Of a stretch of 64,000 nucleotides of DNA, positions 41,380-52,371 are shown piece by piece. Within the stretch, counting starts at the first letter, position 1. The number at the start of each line of letters is the position of its first letter. The notes under the pieces were generated by a model that saw only the letters and a list, made by a program, of their open reading frames with translations, did not search any database and was not told where the DNA came from. Origin of the DNA: Hirundichthys speculiger. Taxonomy: Eukaryota; Chordata; Actinopteri; Beloniformes; Exocoetidae. Where the stretch lies: NCBI GenBank assembly GCA_018398805.1, contig JAGFBZ010001543.1:372001-436000 (forward strand). The letters are read 5' to 3'. The position numbers and the translations under genes were made by a program.

Positions 41380-43434
41380 AAGAGTAAAACATCCTAAGAA
41401 AATGCTACTTAAAGTGCTGTGGTAAAAATAATTGTGCAGATAAGGATGTGATGACTCACTTTTCAAATTGTGCTGGATTTATTATGACTTTTGTTGTAAG
41501 TCTGAAGGTTTAAACTCTGTGAAAGTACCCCCAGCTCACCGAATTCTCACTTCATCTAAAATGTTACTGATTAGAGTCATAGCTGCTTCATTCCACCAGG
41601 TGCGAACACACAGAGGAGTATACACTCCTTTTACTAAGGGTCTTTTTTTTTGTTTTGTCTCTCTGGGTTCACTCTGACTCCAGCCTTGTATTTTAAGGAA
41701 TATGTATTGGCATGCATGTGACATGGCTCTTCCTTCCAATAGTTCTGATTTCATGTTGGATTCTCTTTACCATCTGAATCACTGAACCCACATGGAAAAT
41801 CCATGTACTGTCCCTCTATGTCAAGTTAACCTCAAAGTTCACATTTAATGTGTCTCTGTGATTTTCTCGGTCTTCCTCTTTCTATGCACCAAAGTGGAAT
41901 TTTAGATTTCCTTGATATCTGAATAGTAATTCTTAAATCAAATGTATGATGTAGAAATTGAGTGATTTTTGTGTCACTGTTAAACCATTTATAACACAGA
42001 CCTGGAATATTGGGCTAACTTCTCTGTGAATGGGTTTGGGTAATGTATTCAGTGTTTTTTTTCAATGAGTTAAAACATTAAAGATCTTTCCCAAGGATGG
42101 ATGAAAATATTTTTATGTAGCCAGAGGTGTGTTACTACTGCTACATTCTGAAGAAAATACACATAAAGCACTCTAGTATACTTTGAAAATACTGACATTA
42201 TTTTGCTGTTCATTTTGAGATGTACATTACATAGTCTTCAGATTGAAAAAACACCATCAGACAACAGATAATGGCAATTAGCTGTATTCAAGTGTACCTT
42301 CATGTATACATTAATATGTCAAGTATTTTATCATTAAACTTTCCAGTTAAATTTTGCTAGCTTTCGCTTTTCAAGAACATTTGTTTCATGACTTATATTC
42401 TGTAACTGTGAATAAGGATTACTATGAGGGGGGCGGGCAGTAGGTCAATTGCATTAATTACAATACATATGTGGTCTAAAGTATTGGATATGCAGTTCCA
42501 CAACCATCAGAGTGTTGACCTTTGGGGAAAAACAGCAACAGGATGTCAATGCTGCATCTCCCTGAAGATGAAAATGAATCACTGTGTGACAATGAAGGCC
42601 AACTTTGGGTCTTCAGCTACAAACAACAAAACATCAGTTTGAGTTCACATTTGTTCAAAATGTTAGCAAATACACATTAAAGAACTCCCAAGAAAATGTG
42701 ATCTTGTGTGAGAGAATTTACTTTGTCTTTCAGGAATTTTTGTCACTTTGTTGTTAGGACACACCCAACATCACTATTAAAGTGGAAAATCATGGCTCAC
42801 CCAGACTGCTGCTACCGTCTCACTATTTTAATGCTTGAGCTTCTGAGGAAATGTGCAGTGTGTATAAAAAGAATTAAGGCAATACATCACAGCTTACATG
42901 CTTTCATGTCTGTGTCACTATTATAAAGAAAAGAATTATGCCACTGCTTTCAAAAGGAAACGGTAAAGAAAATGTTTCAATCATGGTACTTTGTACTGAC
43001 TCTGGGATTCCAACACTAAAGTGTTTGTATTTGGAATAAAGTGATTAAGACTTTGGTAGTTTTACATTCATGAATAGGCCAAAGAAAGTTAAGACCAAGA
43101 ATAAAAAATTATGGAAAACCATTTCAGGTTGCACAATGTAATAGCACAAGTAATGTTGGTATATTAAAAAAAAAACATTTCAAGTATGGAATGAAAGAAG
43201 TAGAAGTAAAGAAAACAATTCAAGTGTCACAAACTCAACTTATAATTCCCTCTTTTCAATATAGTACCGTAAACAAATGATTACCAAATTTCACGTAGTC
43301 AGTAAAGTGTTTGCTTTCATTGTTACATCAGCACAGCTCTTTCCAGAGTTGATCAGTCCTGAGGAACACATGGCTGCTCAAGTTTAGCATTCTTCCGGCA
43401 CACATTTCACTGTTCCTTCCTCTGAGCCTGTGTC
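41380..43434. other. 3' region between bcl2l13 and bid
   Basis: AT-rich sequence without coding exons, most probably the bcl2l13 3' UTR followed by the bid 3' UTR on the other strand. AATAAA at 43035-43040 on the plus strand is a candidate poly(A) signal for bcl2l13. Confidence 0.45.
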
Positions 43435-44661
43435 TCAGGAGTCACCTGACTGGCAGATCAATTGCAGCACCGTATCAAAGAGGCTTCTCAGCAGCCGCGG
43501 AGTCTGCTTGCACACCCCTCTCACTAAAGTGAGAGTGACGGCCACCATGACTCGCTCCTGGGGCAGATGTTCCAGACCCACTCCCTGCCTCATCACCCTG
43601 TCCACCTCCTGTACCAGGTAATTCTTTAATGGCTGGAAAGCAGAGACACGTGCTTGATCAGGCAGTGAACATTGAGACAGTACTTACTTTAAACTATATC
43701 TAAAGTAATAGCACTATGTTATGCTTGAGAATCATCATTTTACATAATGACAGTCACTGAATCTGGGTCATGTCTTTCTTCCGTTTTTTTGACAACAGGT
43801 ATTTCTATGCATCATGCTTCACAAGACTATGACAATCAAATCTTCAACAATTCAAACTGTTTTTAACTAAAAGCAGACTCACTTGAGAGGGAGAGTCTGA
43901 TATGTTCCTGCTCAGGTTCTGGGTAGCCCGAGCCATGACGCTCTGTTCAAACTGGTCTGCAATAATTCTCAGCCCTTCTGCAACCTCTTGAAGGGCTGCT
44001 GCTTCTTCATGGCCTCCTGCAAGAAAACATGATTATCAGCACAGTTCAGTCCATATAACTAATGTCTCTGGCTTCAAAAGGAAGAAACATAATTACCTAC
44101 ATAACTTTCCAAGGCTATCAACATTATGGACTTTAACAACATACATTTCATGTCTAACGGTGAGGGGCATAAAACAAATAAAGACACTAATGTGCCTGGA
44201 AGCATCTTATCGGACGTGAGTCGCGACGTTATGGCTTTTGGACTGTGACACAGTAGTGACTTCTGAACCACCATGGGTAAACAGACTGCTATTACTTTAT
44301 GACTGTTTAATTGATTTTATACCTTCCGCTAAAGGTGATGGAAATGAAACAAATGATCTGAGGTAGGACTATCAGGACTATTTTGCTGTTACTTACTGAG
44401 CCAGTGTAGTCCAAGGGGCTGAATATCATGTAGAGAGACCGCGATCCTGCTGGGAATGTGGCCATCCGTTTCTAGGCTTCCATCGTTTATTCTTGGTGAA
44501 TTGGAATTGACATCCTGTCCAAAACCAAATTCCTTTTCCAGGGAAATAATTTCATTGCAGTACTCCGAATTGTTCTCCGACGATCTACAATCCGCTTGAA
44601 GGAAGGATATGACGACAAACGCAGCATTTTGACTGCTGGACAGACATCCCGAGTTCTCCAT
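43435..44661 (-). CDS. bid: BH3-interacting domain death agonist, three coding exons
   Basis: Pro-apoptotic BH3-only protein: caspase-8 cleaves it and the truncated form activates Bax/Bak on mitochondria. Exons in transcript order: 44397-44661, 43883-44016, 43435-43632, totalling 597 bases and 198 residues with all phases fitting (human about 195). The N-terminus has VVISFLQADC, comparable to the helix-1 region of Bid. LETD followed by G (residues 63-67) matches the human caspase-8 site LQTD/G. The BH3 motif VAEGLRIIADQFE (about 100-112) keeps the Leu and Asp spacing. The C-terminal helices include YLVQEVDRVMRQGVG and VCKQTPRLLRSLFDTVLQLI. It is convergent with bcl2l13, as in the mammalian cluster. 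Sequence is diverged from mammals, so synteny adds weight. Confidence 0.9.
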
Positions 44662-45070
44662 CGGTGATCACTCTGGGCTTTATTTTAATTGAGACGTCGA
44701 CAATGACTAAGTTAGTCACGTAAGTTTATCACAGATCAACAATTCCACAATTTAAAAAAAAAACAAAAAAACAATTAAATTAGCGCTTAAATGTGTAATT
44801 TCTCTCAGCGGTAGAAGTCAATGAAGAAAGGCTAGGCTAATGCTAAGTATGTTTGTTAGCTAATATTACCTGTCGAGCCATCAAAGTCGTTGATAAATTA
44901 CACCAAACGAGACAGGCGACCGTCAAAAACTACCGCGTGCCTTTAGAAAAAAGAGATAACTTACTCCGGTCGTTTGTTTCGTGCTGACATTAACTTTTAA
45001 GTTAATGAACGTGTTCTGGCTGCGGTGGTCCGCGGAAGCGCAGCTGCGCTGAAAACTGAAAACTCCTCAA
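44662..45070 (-). promoter_or_regulatory. Putative bid promoter region
   Basis: A CpG-rich patch at about 45010-45050 (GCGGTGGTCCGCGGAAGCGC) lies 350-390 bases before the bid start codon at 44661 on the minus strand. It is the only GC-rich island between bid and wee2. Promoter function is inferred from position and composition. Confidence 0.35.
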
Positions 45071-45258
45071 CTCCGTTCTGGTGTCTGAGGTTTGGAGGAA
45101 ATCACGATCGTCCCGTTGTGGTTATGACTCATGGGATGTGCTCGCTGTGAAATCAACAATGGCTTCTTCCATTAAACTTTGGTCCACTGCGGTAATTCCA
45201 GTGAAGGAGGCACATCTCGGCAGACATGTCAGGGAAGGTATTTACATATATTCACAGT

Positions 45259-45522
45259 CAGGGGCGATTCTAGGGTCAGAGCTTTACCCACAAGTAACGT
45301 TAGGGAGAAGAGGACGATACCATTAGGCGGGGTCGTTTTCATTTTCATTCTTAAAATATAAACTTAAACCACAAACTATGGATTAAGTTTTGGACATTAT
45401 CTAAGCCTGTCGAATGTGAACTAAAATTTTAGAACAACATTTCTTACTCCAGGTTTTTGGGCTGCTGAATTTCAATTTAGGGGTGCTGACGCACCCCTAA
45501 AAAAGGGCTAGCCTCGCCCATA
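45259..45522. mobile_element. Short DNA element flanked by an 11-bp direct repeat
   Basis: AGGGGCGATTCTAGGG near the left end and CTAGCCTCGCCCAT at the right are roughly inverted. Both sides carry ATATTCACAGT (45248-45258 and 45520-45530), so the element was inserted by a duplicating mechanism, 8 bp or slightly more. It is 0.26 kb and non-coding. A hAT origin is likely but not proven. Confidence 0.55.
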
Positions 45523-46727
45523 TTCACAGTTGAGGTAAAAGCGCATGAAATCATTAAATCACAACATTAATACTTAATGACTTGAGTGAAGTAAAAATAC
45601 TGTTTTAAATCATCCGTGACACTTGACAGATTATAAACGGTGCTGTTTTGACCTAACTGCAACAGAGTTTTAAACAATATATGATTTATTTGCACGACAC
45701 AATAAATTTGGGGCCTTGGGGTCATGAGATGATTAATGGAAGACAAAAAAAAAAAAAGTCTTTTCATACTAGGTCTTTCTACAATCTTTTATTTGTTGTG
45801 GGGGTTTGCATGAAAAAAAATGACACTGTAAGCCGACTCAAACACTACACTGCATGAGCTCATCTTAAAAATAAATAGTTTGTTCCACCACAGTGTTTAG
45901 GGCAGGCAGGCCCAGGTACAAGAGGCTGCAGGGGTTGCGGGTTCTCCTCCCGACCCATGAATAAAGGCCACCAGAGCCAGAAAAAATAAATACAAAGAAA
46001 GAAAGAACCCCCCCCCCCCCCGCCAAGGAAAAAAAAAGACACCGAGTTGGAATGCAGAGGAGCCAAGGCAAAGTGCTTAAAGTGTCTTGGTATTATACAT
46101 GTACCAACAGAAAAATCTAGTATGTAGCTGTTAACATGTTCTATTAACTGTAGCTATACGATTGTAGCAATGCTTTGATGGGTGAACTATTGTAAAATAT
46201 GTCAACTTCCTCTTGGACGAACATGTCCTGTGTAGACAATTATCGCCATATTTGATGAAGTCATGTGAGCTTTCAGGAAAGCATTTACAATCTGACATTT
46301 TCAAGCCCTGCATTCAGTTAACTGCAGCTGGAGATAACACTCCTACTGGAAAGTCCCTGTACTTTGACTAAAGGAGTATATCAGTTTTGACACATTACAA
46401 GCACACAAGTTGTAGAAAAGTAAAAAATCTGATTTAAAAAACAAAAAACAAAACCCAAGTTTTATTTACAATTTAAAAAACAAAAAGCACTTTTGCGTAG
46501 CCCAAGATGTTGCATTGCTTGAATCAGCTAAGTCCATTAAAATCGGTAGTGTCCAAAAGCCTCAGTCACTCAGCTGCATCATTCCCTCAGAAGATAAGAT
46601 TAGATATGCAGTCGTTTCTGGCACCACCCTTGCAAGGGAAATTAAATTATACCATCTGATTCTACATTTTTACTGGAGATTTGTAAGATGGCTCCCTCTA
46701 TAGAATCACAGGAAATCACAACCCCGA
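45523..46727. other. Spacer joining the bid block to the wee2 block
   Basis: No exon recognised on either strand. A C14-15 run near 46008 and A-rich runs produce spurious glycine-rich frames. The stretch presumably includes the wee2 3' UTR. Confidence 0.4.
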
Positions 46728-47078
46728 TTAGTCAAAGCTCATGGATCGGGCCGTCTTCCTACCAGCAAGCCTCCTCCCTGTTCTAGGAAGAGACCCCATC
46801 TTGGCACATTTAAGTCCTGAAGGGTGGTTCTTTGGTGAAAAAGCTGCCTGACGTGCCTCTTGGAGCTCTCTGAAGAGAGAAAAATAAAAATAGGAATACC
46901 TTTTAACTGGAATCAATGTCTAAATATTAATATACAAAGCCCAGTTTCATTAGGCAAATTCTGATAAAAGGGGAACTGGAAACACAGGCCTTGCCTTCAT
47001 TGGTTTGGATTGATGTTAAGAGTCTATGTAGAATGGGGCCAAAGGGGGTGGGGTGTGTGTGTGTGTGTGTGTGTGGGT

Positions 47079-47109
<31 letters not shown>

Positions 47110-50100
47110 AGGGTATGTATACTGAGTGTGCGTGAGAGAGAGACTGGGTGTTGATGCTTTTTTAATTTTTTTTCTCTGCTGTAACCCTGGGTGTGTGATG
47201 GCGTTTAAGTTGTCTTTGTTCTTTCTTGTTGTTATTTTAATGATTGTTTTTATAATGTAAAGCACTTTGTGTTACTTGTGTATGAAAAGGGCTTTATAAA
47301 TAAATTTGATTTGATTGGTTTGTTTTCAAATTCCATGAAACTACACCACCTGCTGCTCTCATGGATGCATTACAGTGCATTTAAAAACAGCTTTTATGTG
47401 AAAAAGAAGTGCTGGGTGTTGCTAGAAAAGCAGGAACTCCTTAAAACCTAATGTTGGGCCATTCAGAACTCTGAGCTCTTACTCCTTTCATCCTTCTCCA
47501 CTTTAACACTAATATAAATGTCTCTCATGTCAAGCATGAGAGATACTTAAGTACTTAAAATATTCCATAACAACAGCACTCTATATGGGCCTAAGGGTCT
47601 TTAAAAAGTGTATGTATGCAACAAGATTACTGATAGTCCCTGGAAAGTTAAACATCAACAATAGAGAAACACTAAATAGCTTGCTGAAACCAAAAACTGT
47701 GGATGCAGGTTAAAGCATCCTCCTCCTCCTCATCCCCCCACTCTTACTTCTCAAGCATGGCTATCCTGAGCCTCTCAACACTGAGCTCTTTACGTAGCTG
47801 AGCAGCCAGACACTCCGTCGTCTTCTCCCTCAAGACTGTGTGCTTGCAAAGCTCCCTGGCAGACGGCCTCTTCATCGGATCTGGATCTAGCATTGACTGA
47901 AAGATAAAGGTTTTACACTTTGAGAGTAACAAAATCCATTTGTATAAGTGGCAGCTCAAATATTAAGTTTCTCTTTGTTAAATGACACATCAAAGAGGAG
48001 CAGTTATACCTGAATTAAAGATCTAAAGAGAGGGGAGAGTCTTGTGGGAGTTTGGGAAGTTGCCCCTCTCTAAGCTGGTGCCATCCATCTCCATTTTGTG
48101 GGAGAGGAGGAGCACCAGCTGCCAGCAGCACAGTGAGGCCCAAAGCAAATATGTCAGCCTTGGGGAGTTTGCTGTAGTCCTGGGGAGCAGAGACACTACT
48201 GAAATTAGAAATTAATGCTAGAAATAAAAAAAAAGCAACACACACCTTTTTTTCTTTTCTTAAATTTACCTCATGCAATACTTCACTAGCCAAAAAGCGG
48301 CTGTCCCCCTCCTCGACTTGAGGACTACTGATTGATGTAACATGACCAAGATCGCCTGCAGGTAAAAATTAGAGGAAATAAAAACTTTTTTAAAAAGTAG
48401 CCTCTCTTTAATATATTCAGTACCAATTTTATAAAAGACTCCAGCTGAAGGCTTTTCATCATCTTCCTCCTCGCTCTCCCCTTCAACCCCTGTACTTGTG
48501 TTTGGATGCTGGCAAATGAAGATATTGCCTTGGGAAAAAGGAGGGGAGAGAAAGTCACATGTAATTATCTCATACAAGTGACTTTGGTGTGCAAACGAGA
48601 AACTGAATGCATGAGAAATGGGCACATAGACTCACTTGGTTTTATATCCAGGTGGACAAGTCCTGAGCTGTGGATGTACTTTAGTCCCAGGGACACTTGC
48701 AAAAGCAGATCTTTCAGTTCAGCCTCTGTAAACAGTTCACCGTGCGCTTCTTTCTTCCTAATGGCATCATTAAGACTCCCACCTTGACACCATCATGCGA
48801 CATAATTCAATATCTTATTTCCTGATGTTTAGAGTAATTTTAGGTATAGATCTAGCATTTTTGATGTTCCTGTGAAACCCACCATCACAGTATTCATTTT
48901 GAATAATCATGTGGTCATCTTCTGCCCATGCTGAATAATAGCGAACAACGTGTAGGTGGTGACCAAGAACAGCATGAGCGTATACTTCCTTTAGGGCCAG
49001 CTGCCTGAGAAGACAGAACCAACTCTAATACATCTGATTAAAGTAAAAACAAGGACTGATCCATCTCTGGCAGAAAGCAACAAAATGCCGACTCACTCAT
49101 TGGCAGAACCTGCCAGAGGACGGCGAGATCGCTTTATGGCATACAGGCAACCATCCAGCCTCTTCACACACTTAAAAACTGCCCCAAACTCGCCCACGCC
49201 AATGCACTCCAGCTCCAAGAACTCACTCTCATACCGAGACAGCATGAAGGCTTGGACAGCTCGTCTCTGCCAGATTAACAGAAGGTGGGCATTGGGCTGT
49301 AAACCAAAAATACTGCTGAAGGAAAAGATTGCACGTCACAGTATTGAGTTTGACTAAAGCCAGGACAGCCAGGGCTTTTCTTTGATCTGTCGCCAAATAT
49401 GGTGATGCTTCCTCAAGCAAAGAGTTTTTCTGAAAATTCTATCAGCCATTTCTTTTTTCTTGCAGCCGGAGATTCCTTAGAGAAATCCCGGAAGTAGAGC
49501 TGGCAGCATGCACTTTTGGACAAAACAAGACGTGAGGAGGCAGCTGAACATGACAAAGCCTGGCGATGACATCCTGTCAGAAGTATGAGAGGGAGGATTA
49601 CATTCATTATGGGTACTGATAAAAATAGTTGTACCTTTGGTGGGAGAAAGGCTTCATCATCCTCTTCAGAAGATGTGAGGCTGTGTTTCAACCTGAGAAA
49701 TGGAGCGGGCAATAAGACCCTTTTTATAATCTAAACAGAGCTACGAAAGGCCAGTCTTTGTGTAAGGGTATTATGAAAGCCAAACTTTAGAAACTGTTTC
49801 ATATATTCATGCTCTCAGCACCTTAGACTCCATTTCAGCCTCACTGGATTGCATTTCAAGTCAACAAGCCATGATAGACTAGACTAATTTACCTGTTATC
49901 AGAGGTACTCTAAATGACAGATCATAATCATCAAGTTCTTATCTTTAAGTAAAATACAGAAATGCACCATCTTTGCCACTCATACCTTCACAAATCTATC
50001 CCATCTAAAAATAAAAAAGGCATAATTACCTGGGCTCATAATCATCATCGTCATCACTCCTACAATTGTTCCTCCACTGCTGCACACTGTTCCTGCGTAC

Positions 50101-50600
50101 TGTGTCAGGGGTGAAAGGATTCACATTGACAGATGGTGCTTGAATAAGATTTGCAGCAGCTGAGGCAAAACGTAGGCTCCTCTGATGGTGACTTCTCTTA
50201 ACGCTGGAGCAAAGCTGTGATGACTTCGACAGCAGACTCTACAAAAAGAAGGCAAGAAGACACATCCACATTCATCCAGCTGAGGCACAAAGGGGCTCAT
50301 AAAAACCAATCGCTTCTCAATATTCTCCACCTTCGGTGTACTGGGAGAGTCACACAATCTCAGCTTCTTCCAGGAAGCAAAAGGTATGGGGCTGGTGCAC
50401 TGTAAAGTGGAAGACAAGGTGTTGCTTCTGCTGCGGTGGAGCTGCACTCTGGGTGTTCCACAAGCCATCCTTGGACTGCAAAACCTGGGACCGTGCATCA
50501 AAGAAGCGCAGTCATCTGAAGTGTTGTCACTGCTGCTTCCCTCTTCTCCACAACTGGAGAAATCCAGCCGCTGGTTGATTGCATTAAACAATGTTGCCAT
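46728..50600 (-). CDS. wee2: Wee1-like protein kinase 2, twelve coding exons
   Basis: Nuclear kinase that phosphorylates Cdk1 on Tyr15 and so holds cells (oocytes, for Wee2) out of M phase. Exons: 50331-50600, 50030-50238, 49635-49692, 49514-49573, 49097-49296, 48883-49004, 48636-48782, 48424-48528, 48270-48355, 48010-48179, 47748-47896, 46728-46869. About 572 residues (human 567). Visible motifs: Wee-type [20 protein letters not shown], glycine loop [10 protein letters not shown] (about 232), Lys254, catalytic HLDIKPSN (350-357, Wee1-type HLD in place of HRD), DLG (392-394), EEGDSRFLA and [15 protein letters not shown]. The start is the ATG before [13 protein letters not shown], with G at -3. 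Exon 10 is one base short near 48020-48035, giving a stop before RSLIQ. Kinase residues resemble both Wee1 and Wee2; linkage to dennd11 and agk favours wee2. Confidence 0.88.
47050..47108. repeat. (GT)n followed by a 30-base poly(G) run
   Basis: A GT microsatellite (about 47053-47075) passes into an unbroken run of G from 47079 to 47108. It lies downstream of the wee2 stop codon region, upstream of exon 11 in genomic order (wee2 intron 11). Long G runs are rare, prone to quadruplex formation and hard to sequence. Confidence 0.9.
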
Positions 50601-51454
50601 GCCTTGGGCCTGAGTTTTGGGAAAGGTTTCATTTATAAGTCTAGGTTCCAAACCCAAGAGACAAACACTGTGTTGCTTTAATGTGTGGATTGAGGCTGTT
50701 AAGTAGAAAGATTATGGATACAACAGGCCTGCAGAGCAAAGTAAACTCTCCTAAGTTTTAAATTAGTTTTGCTATGATAAAAGCTCACTAAAGAGCTCCT
50801 CCTGGACTTCTACTACATAAAGCCATTTGTTTGTCGATATTGTTAATTAATTAATGACTGAGTTCCATTTCTGCTTGCATCAACATAGTAAACACTCAGC
50901 TAACTTTACTGTTTACAACAGTTCTGCCGTATATTTTCCACATCAAGTCAGACATAAACATACAACTGTTCGTTTTTAATCAGTGGATGTGTTGCTGCGC
51001 TGTTTCTGTGTGCTAAATGGCGCGTACAGTAGTTATTTCTAAAAATGACTAGCAGCGGAAACGGTGGTCCGGCCTCTGGAAATATTCATTTTCCGACTTC
51101 ACAACTGGAACGCGCTCAGTTAGGTGTCACGTCATCGTGACTTCCGGGATAAAGGAAACGCACAATGAAGCTAGAAAGTTATATCAGCTGTAATGTATTT
51201 TAAAAAACAGTAGACCAGCCCGGTCGTGGTGCTATTTTCACACACGCGTAGAAGTTGAAAATGAATATATTTGTTAGATAAATACGTAGTTCAACATGAA
51301 AAACAATTGACTCACGAACAGCTTTCACATCACCAGCAAACAAGCTTGAAATTCGCGCCACGTATATAGGTGACTTCCTGTTTAAATAAATTATGCCACC
51401 GGGTCAAGATGTCCCGCGCTCTGATTGGTTGACTTGTTCATTAAACTGTTAGCT

Positions 51455-51836
51455 CAGTGATTCCCAAAGTGTGGGCCTCGGCCCCCTTGTGGGCCGTCGC
51501 GGTACTGCAGGTGGGCCGTGAGAGGTCATTAAAATTAAACAAATATGTTTTAAATCTCGATCTTTTTAAAATATGTTTTTAATTACAGTAAAATATTAAC
51601 GACATGATTTAAAAGCATTAAGAAGTAACAAAACAAACCAGTTAAGTGTTACTCTACCGTCCTCTTAACTTAATATGACAAGTGTCACCTTATTTGTTGA
51701 CCCCGTACATTAATATCAGAACATGGTTCCTATGTCCTGTATTTTGATTACAGTTGTGATTAAAGGTTTCGGTGGGCCGCGGAGATTTTTCGCATTTTAA
51801 ATTGGGCCTTGGTATTCTGAAGTTTGGGAATGGCTG
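51455..51836. mobile_element. hAT-like MITE between wee2 and dennd11
   Basis: Left end CAGTGATTCCCAAAGTGTGG and right end AGTTTGGGAATGGCTG are inverted copies of the CAGNNATTCCCAAA terminus common to hAT-Charlie-like elements; GTGGGCC blocks follow each end. No clean 8-bp duplication is seen, so the copy is old or the right flank was altered by the neighbouring TA tract. Confidence 0.6.
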
Positions 51837-51840
51837 TGGT

Positions 51841-51879
51841 ACTAGATGTATATATGTATATATGTATATATATATATAT

Positions 51880-51976
<97 letters not shown>
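51841..51976. repeat. (TA)n microsatellite, over 100 bases
   Basis: Near-perfect TA repeats with a few GTATA and GATA variants at the start, directly abutting the hAT-like element. Frames of Tyr-Ile repeats are artefacts. Confidence 0.95.
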
Positions 51977-51977
<1 letters not shown>

Positions 51978-52274
51978 ACACACATATACACACTCATATA
52001 GTGACAATGTTATTCAAGTTCTAGAAAGCTCCGAAAGCCATTTATAGTAATACTTAAATTTTGGTTCAAGTTGCACATAATGTATTTTCTAGTAACACAA
52101 AATCAACAACAATAACTAAAATTGGGTCACTGTATGAAATAGTAATACAGACACGTGGGCGGAAGTATGTACGTCATCACAACAGTGAGACAGGGCAGGA
52201 AAAAGGAGCAGCCCGTCAGTGGATGTGACACGCTTACAGATACATAGAAACCCAACCAGCAGCGGCAGGAGACC

Positions 52275-52301
52275 ATGGTCCGGTCCCAGCAGCGCATTTA
52301 A
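52275..52301 (+). promoter_or_regulatory. Possible short uORF in the dennd11 leader
   Basis: GACCATGG gives an ATG in a strong initiation context 97 bases before the dennd11 start, reading MVRSQQRI then TAA. If the transcript starts upstream of it, ribosomes would have to re-initiate or leak past. The transcript start is not known from this sequence. Confidence 0.4.
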
Positions 52302-52371
52302 CTCGCCTTAAACGACAGCACGTTACGTGTCACTTCCCTCCTGCTCCCGTGTCCTCGGAGGCTGCATCATC

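Larger units (their letters stand above)
50601..52371. promoter_or_regulatory. Divergent upstream region of wee2 (-) and dennd11 (+)
   Basis: The two start codons lie 1.8 kb apart on opposite strands. On the wee2 side are ACTTCCGGGA (about 51141), an E2F-like ATTCGCGCC at 51351-51359 and an inverted CCAAT box in GATTGGTTGAC (about 51422). On the dennd11 side are GGGCGGAAG and TACGTCATCA (CRE/ATF-like, about 52170) just before a GC-rich leader. A hAT-like element and a 130-bp (TA)n tract (51455-51976) separate the halves. Site names come from consensus matches only. Confidence 0.4.

Noticed and set aside
45860..46071. Glycine/phenylalanine-rich minus-strand frames
   Set aside because: They arise from a C-run and A-runs near 46005-46036; no homology or splice signals.
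50601..50657. Upstream extension of wee2 starting at 50657
   Set aside because: The codon there is TTG. The first ATG in frame is at 50600, in good context and followed by a conserved Wee N-terminus.
51690..52047. Long Tyr-Ile-repeat reading frames on both strands (also at 23353-23586, 30016-30376 and 57144-57427)
   Set aside because: They are translations of (TA)n/(TG)n microsatellites with no conserved flanks or splice context.
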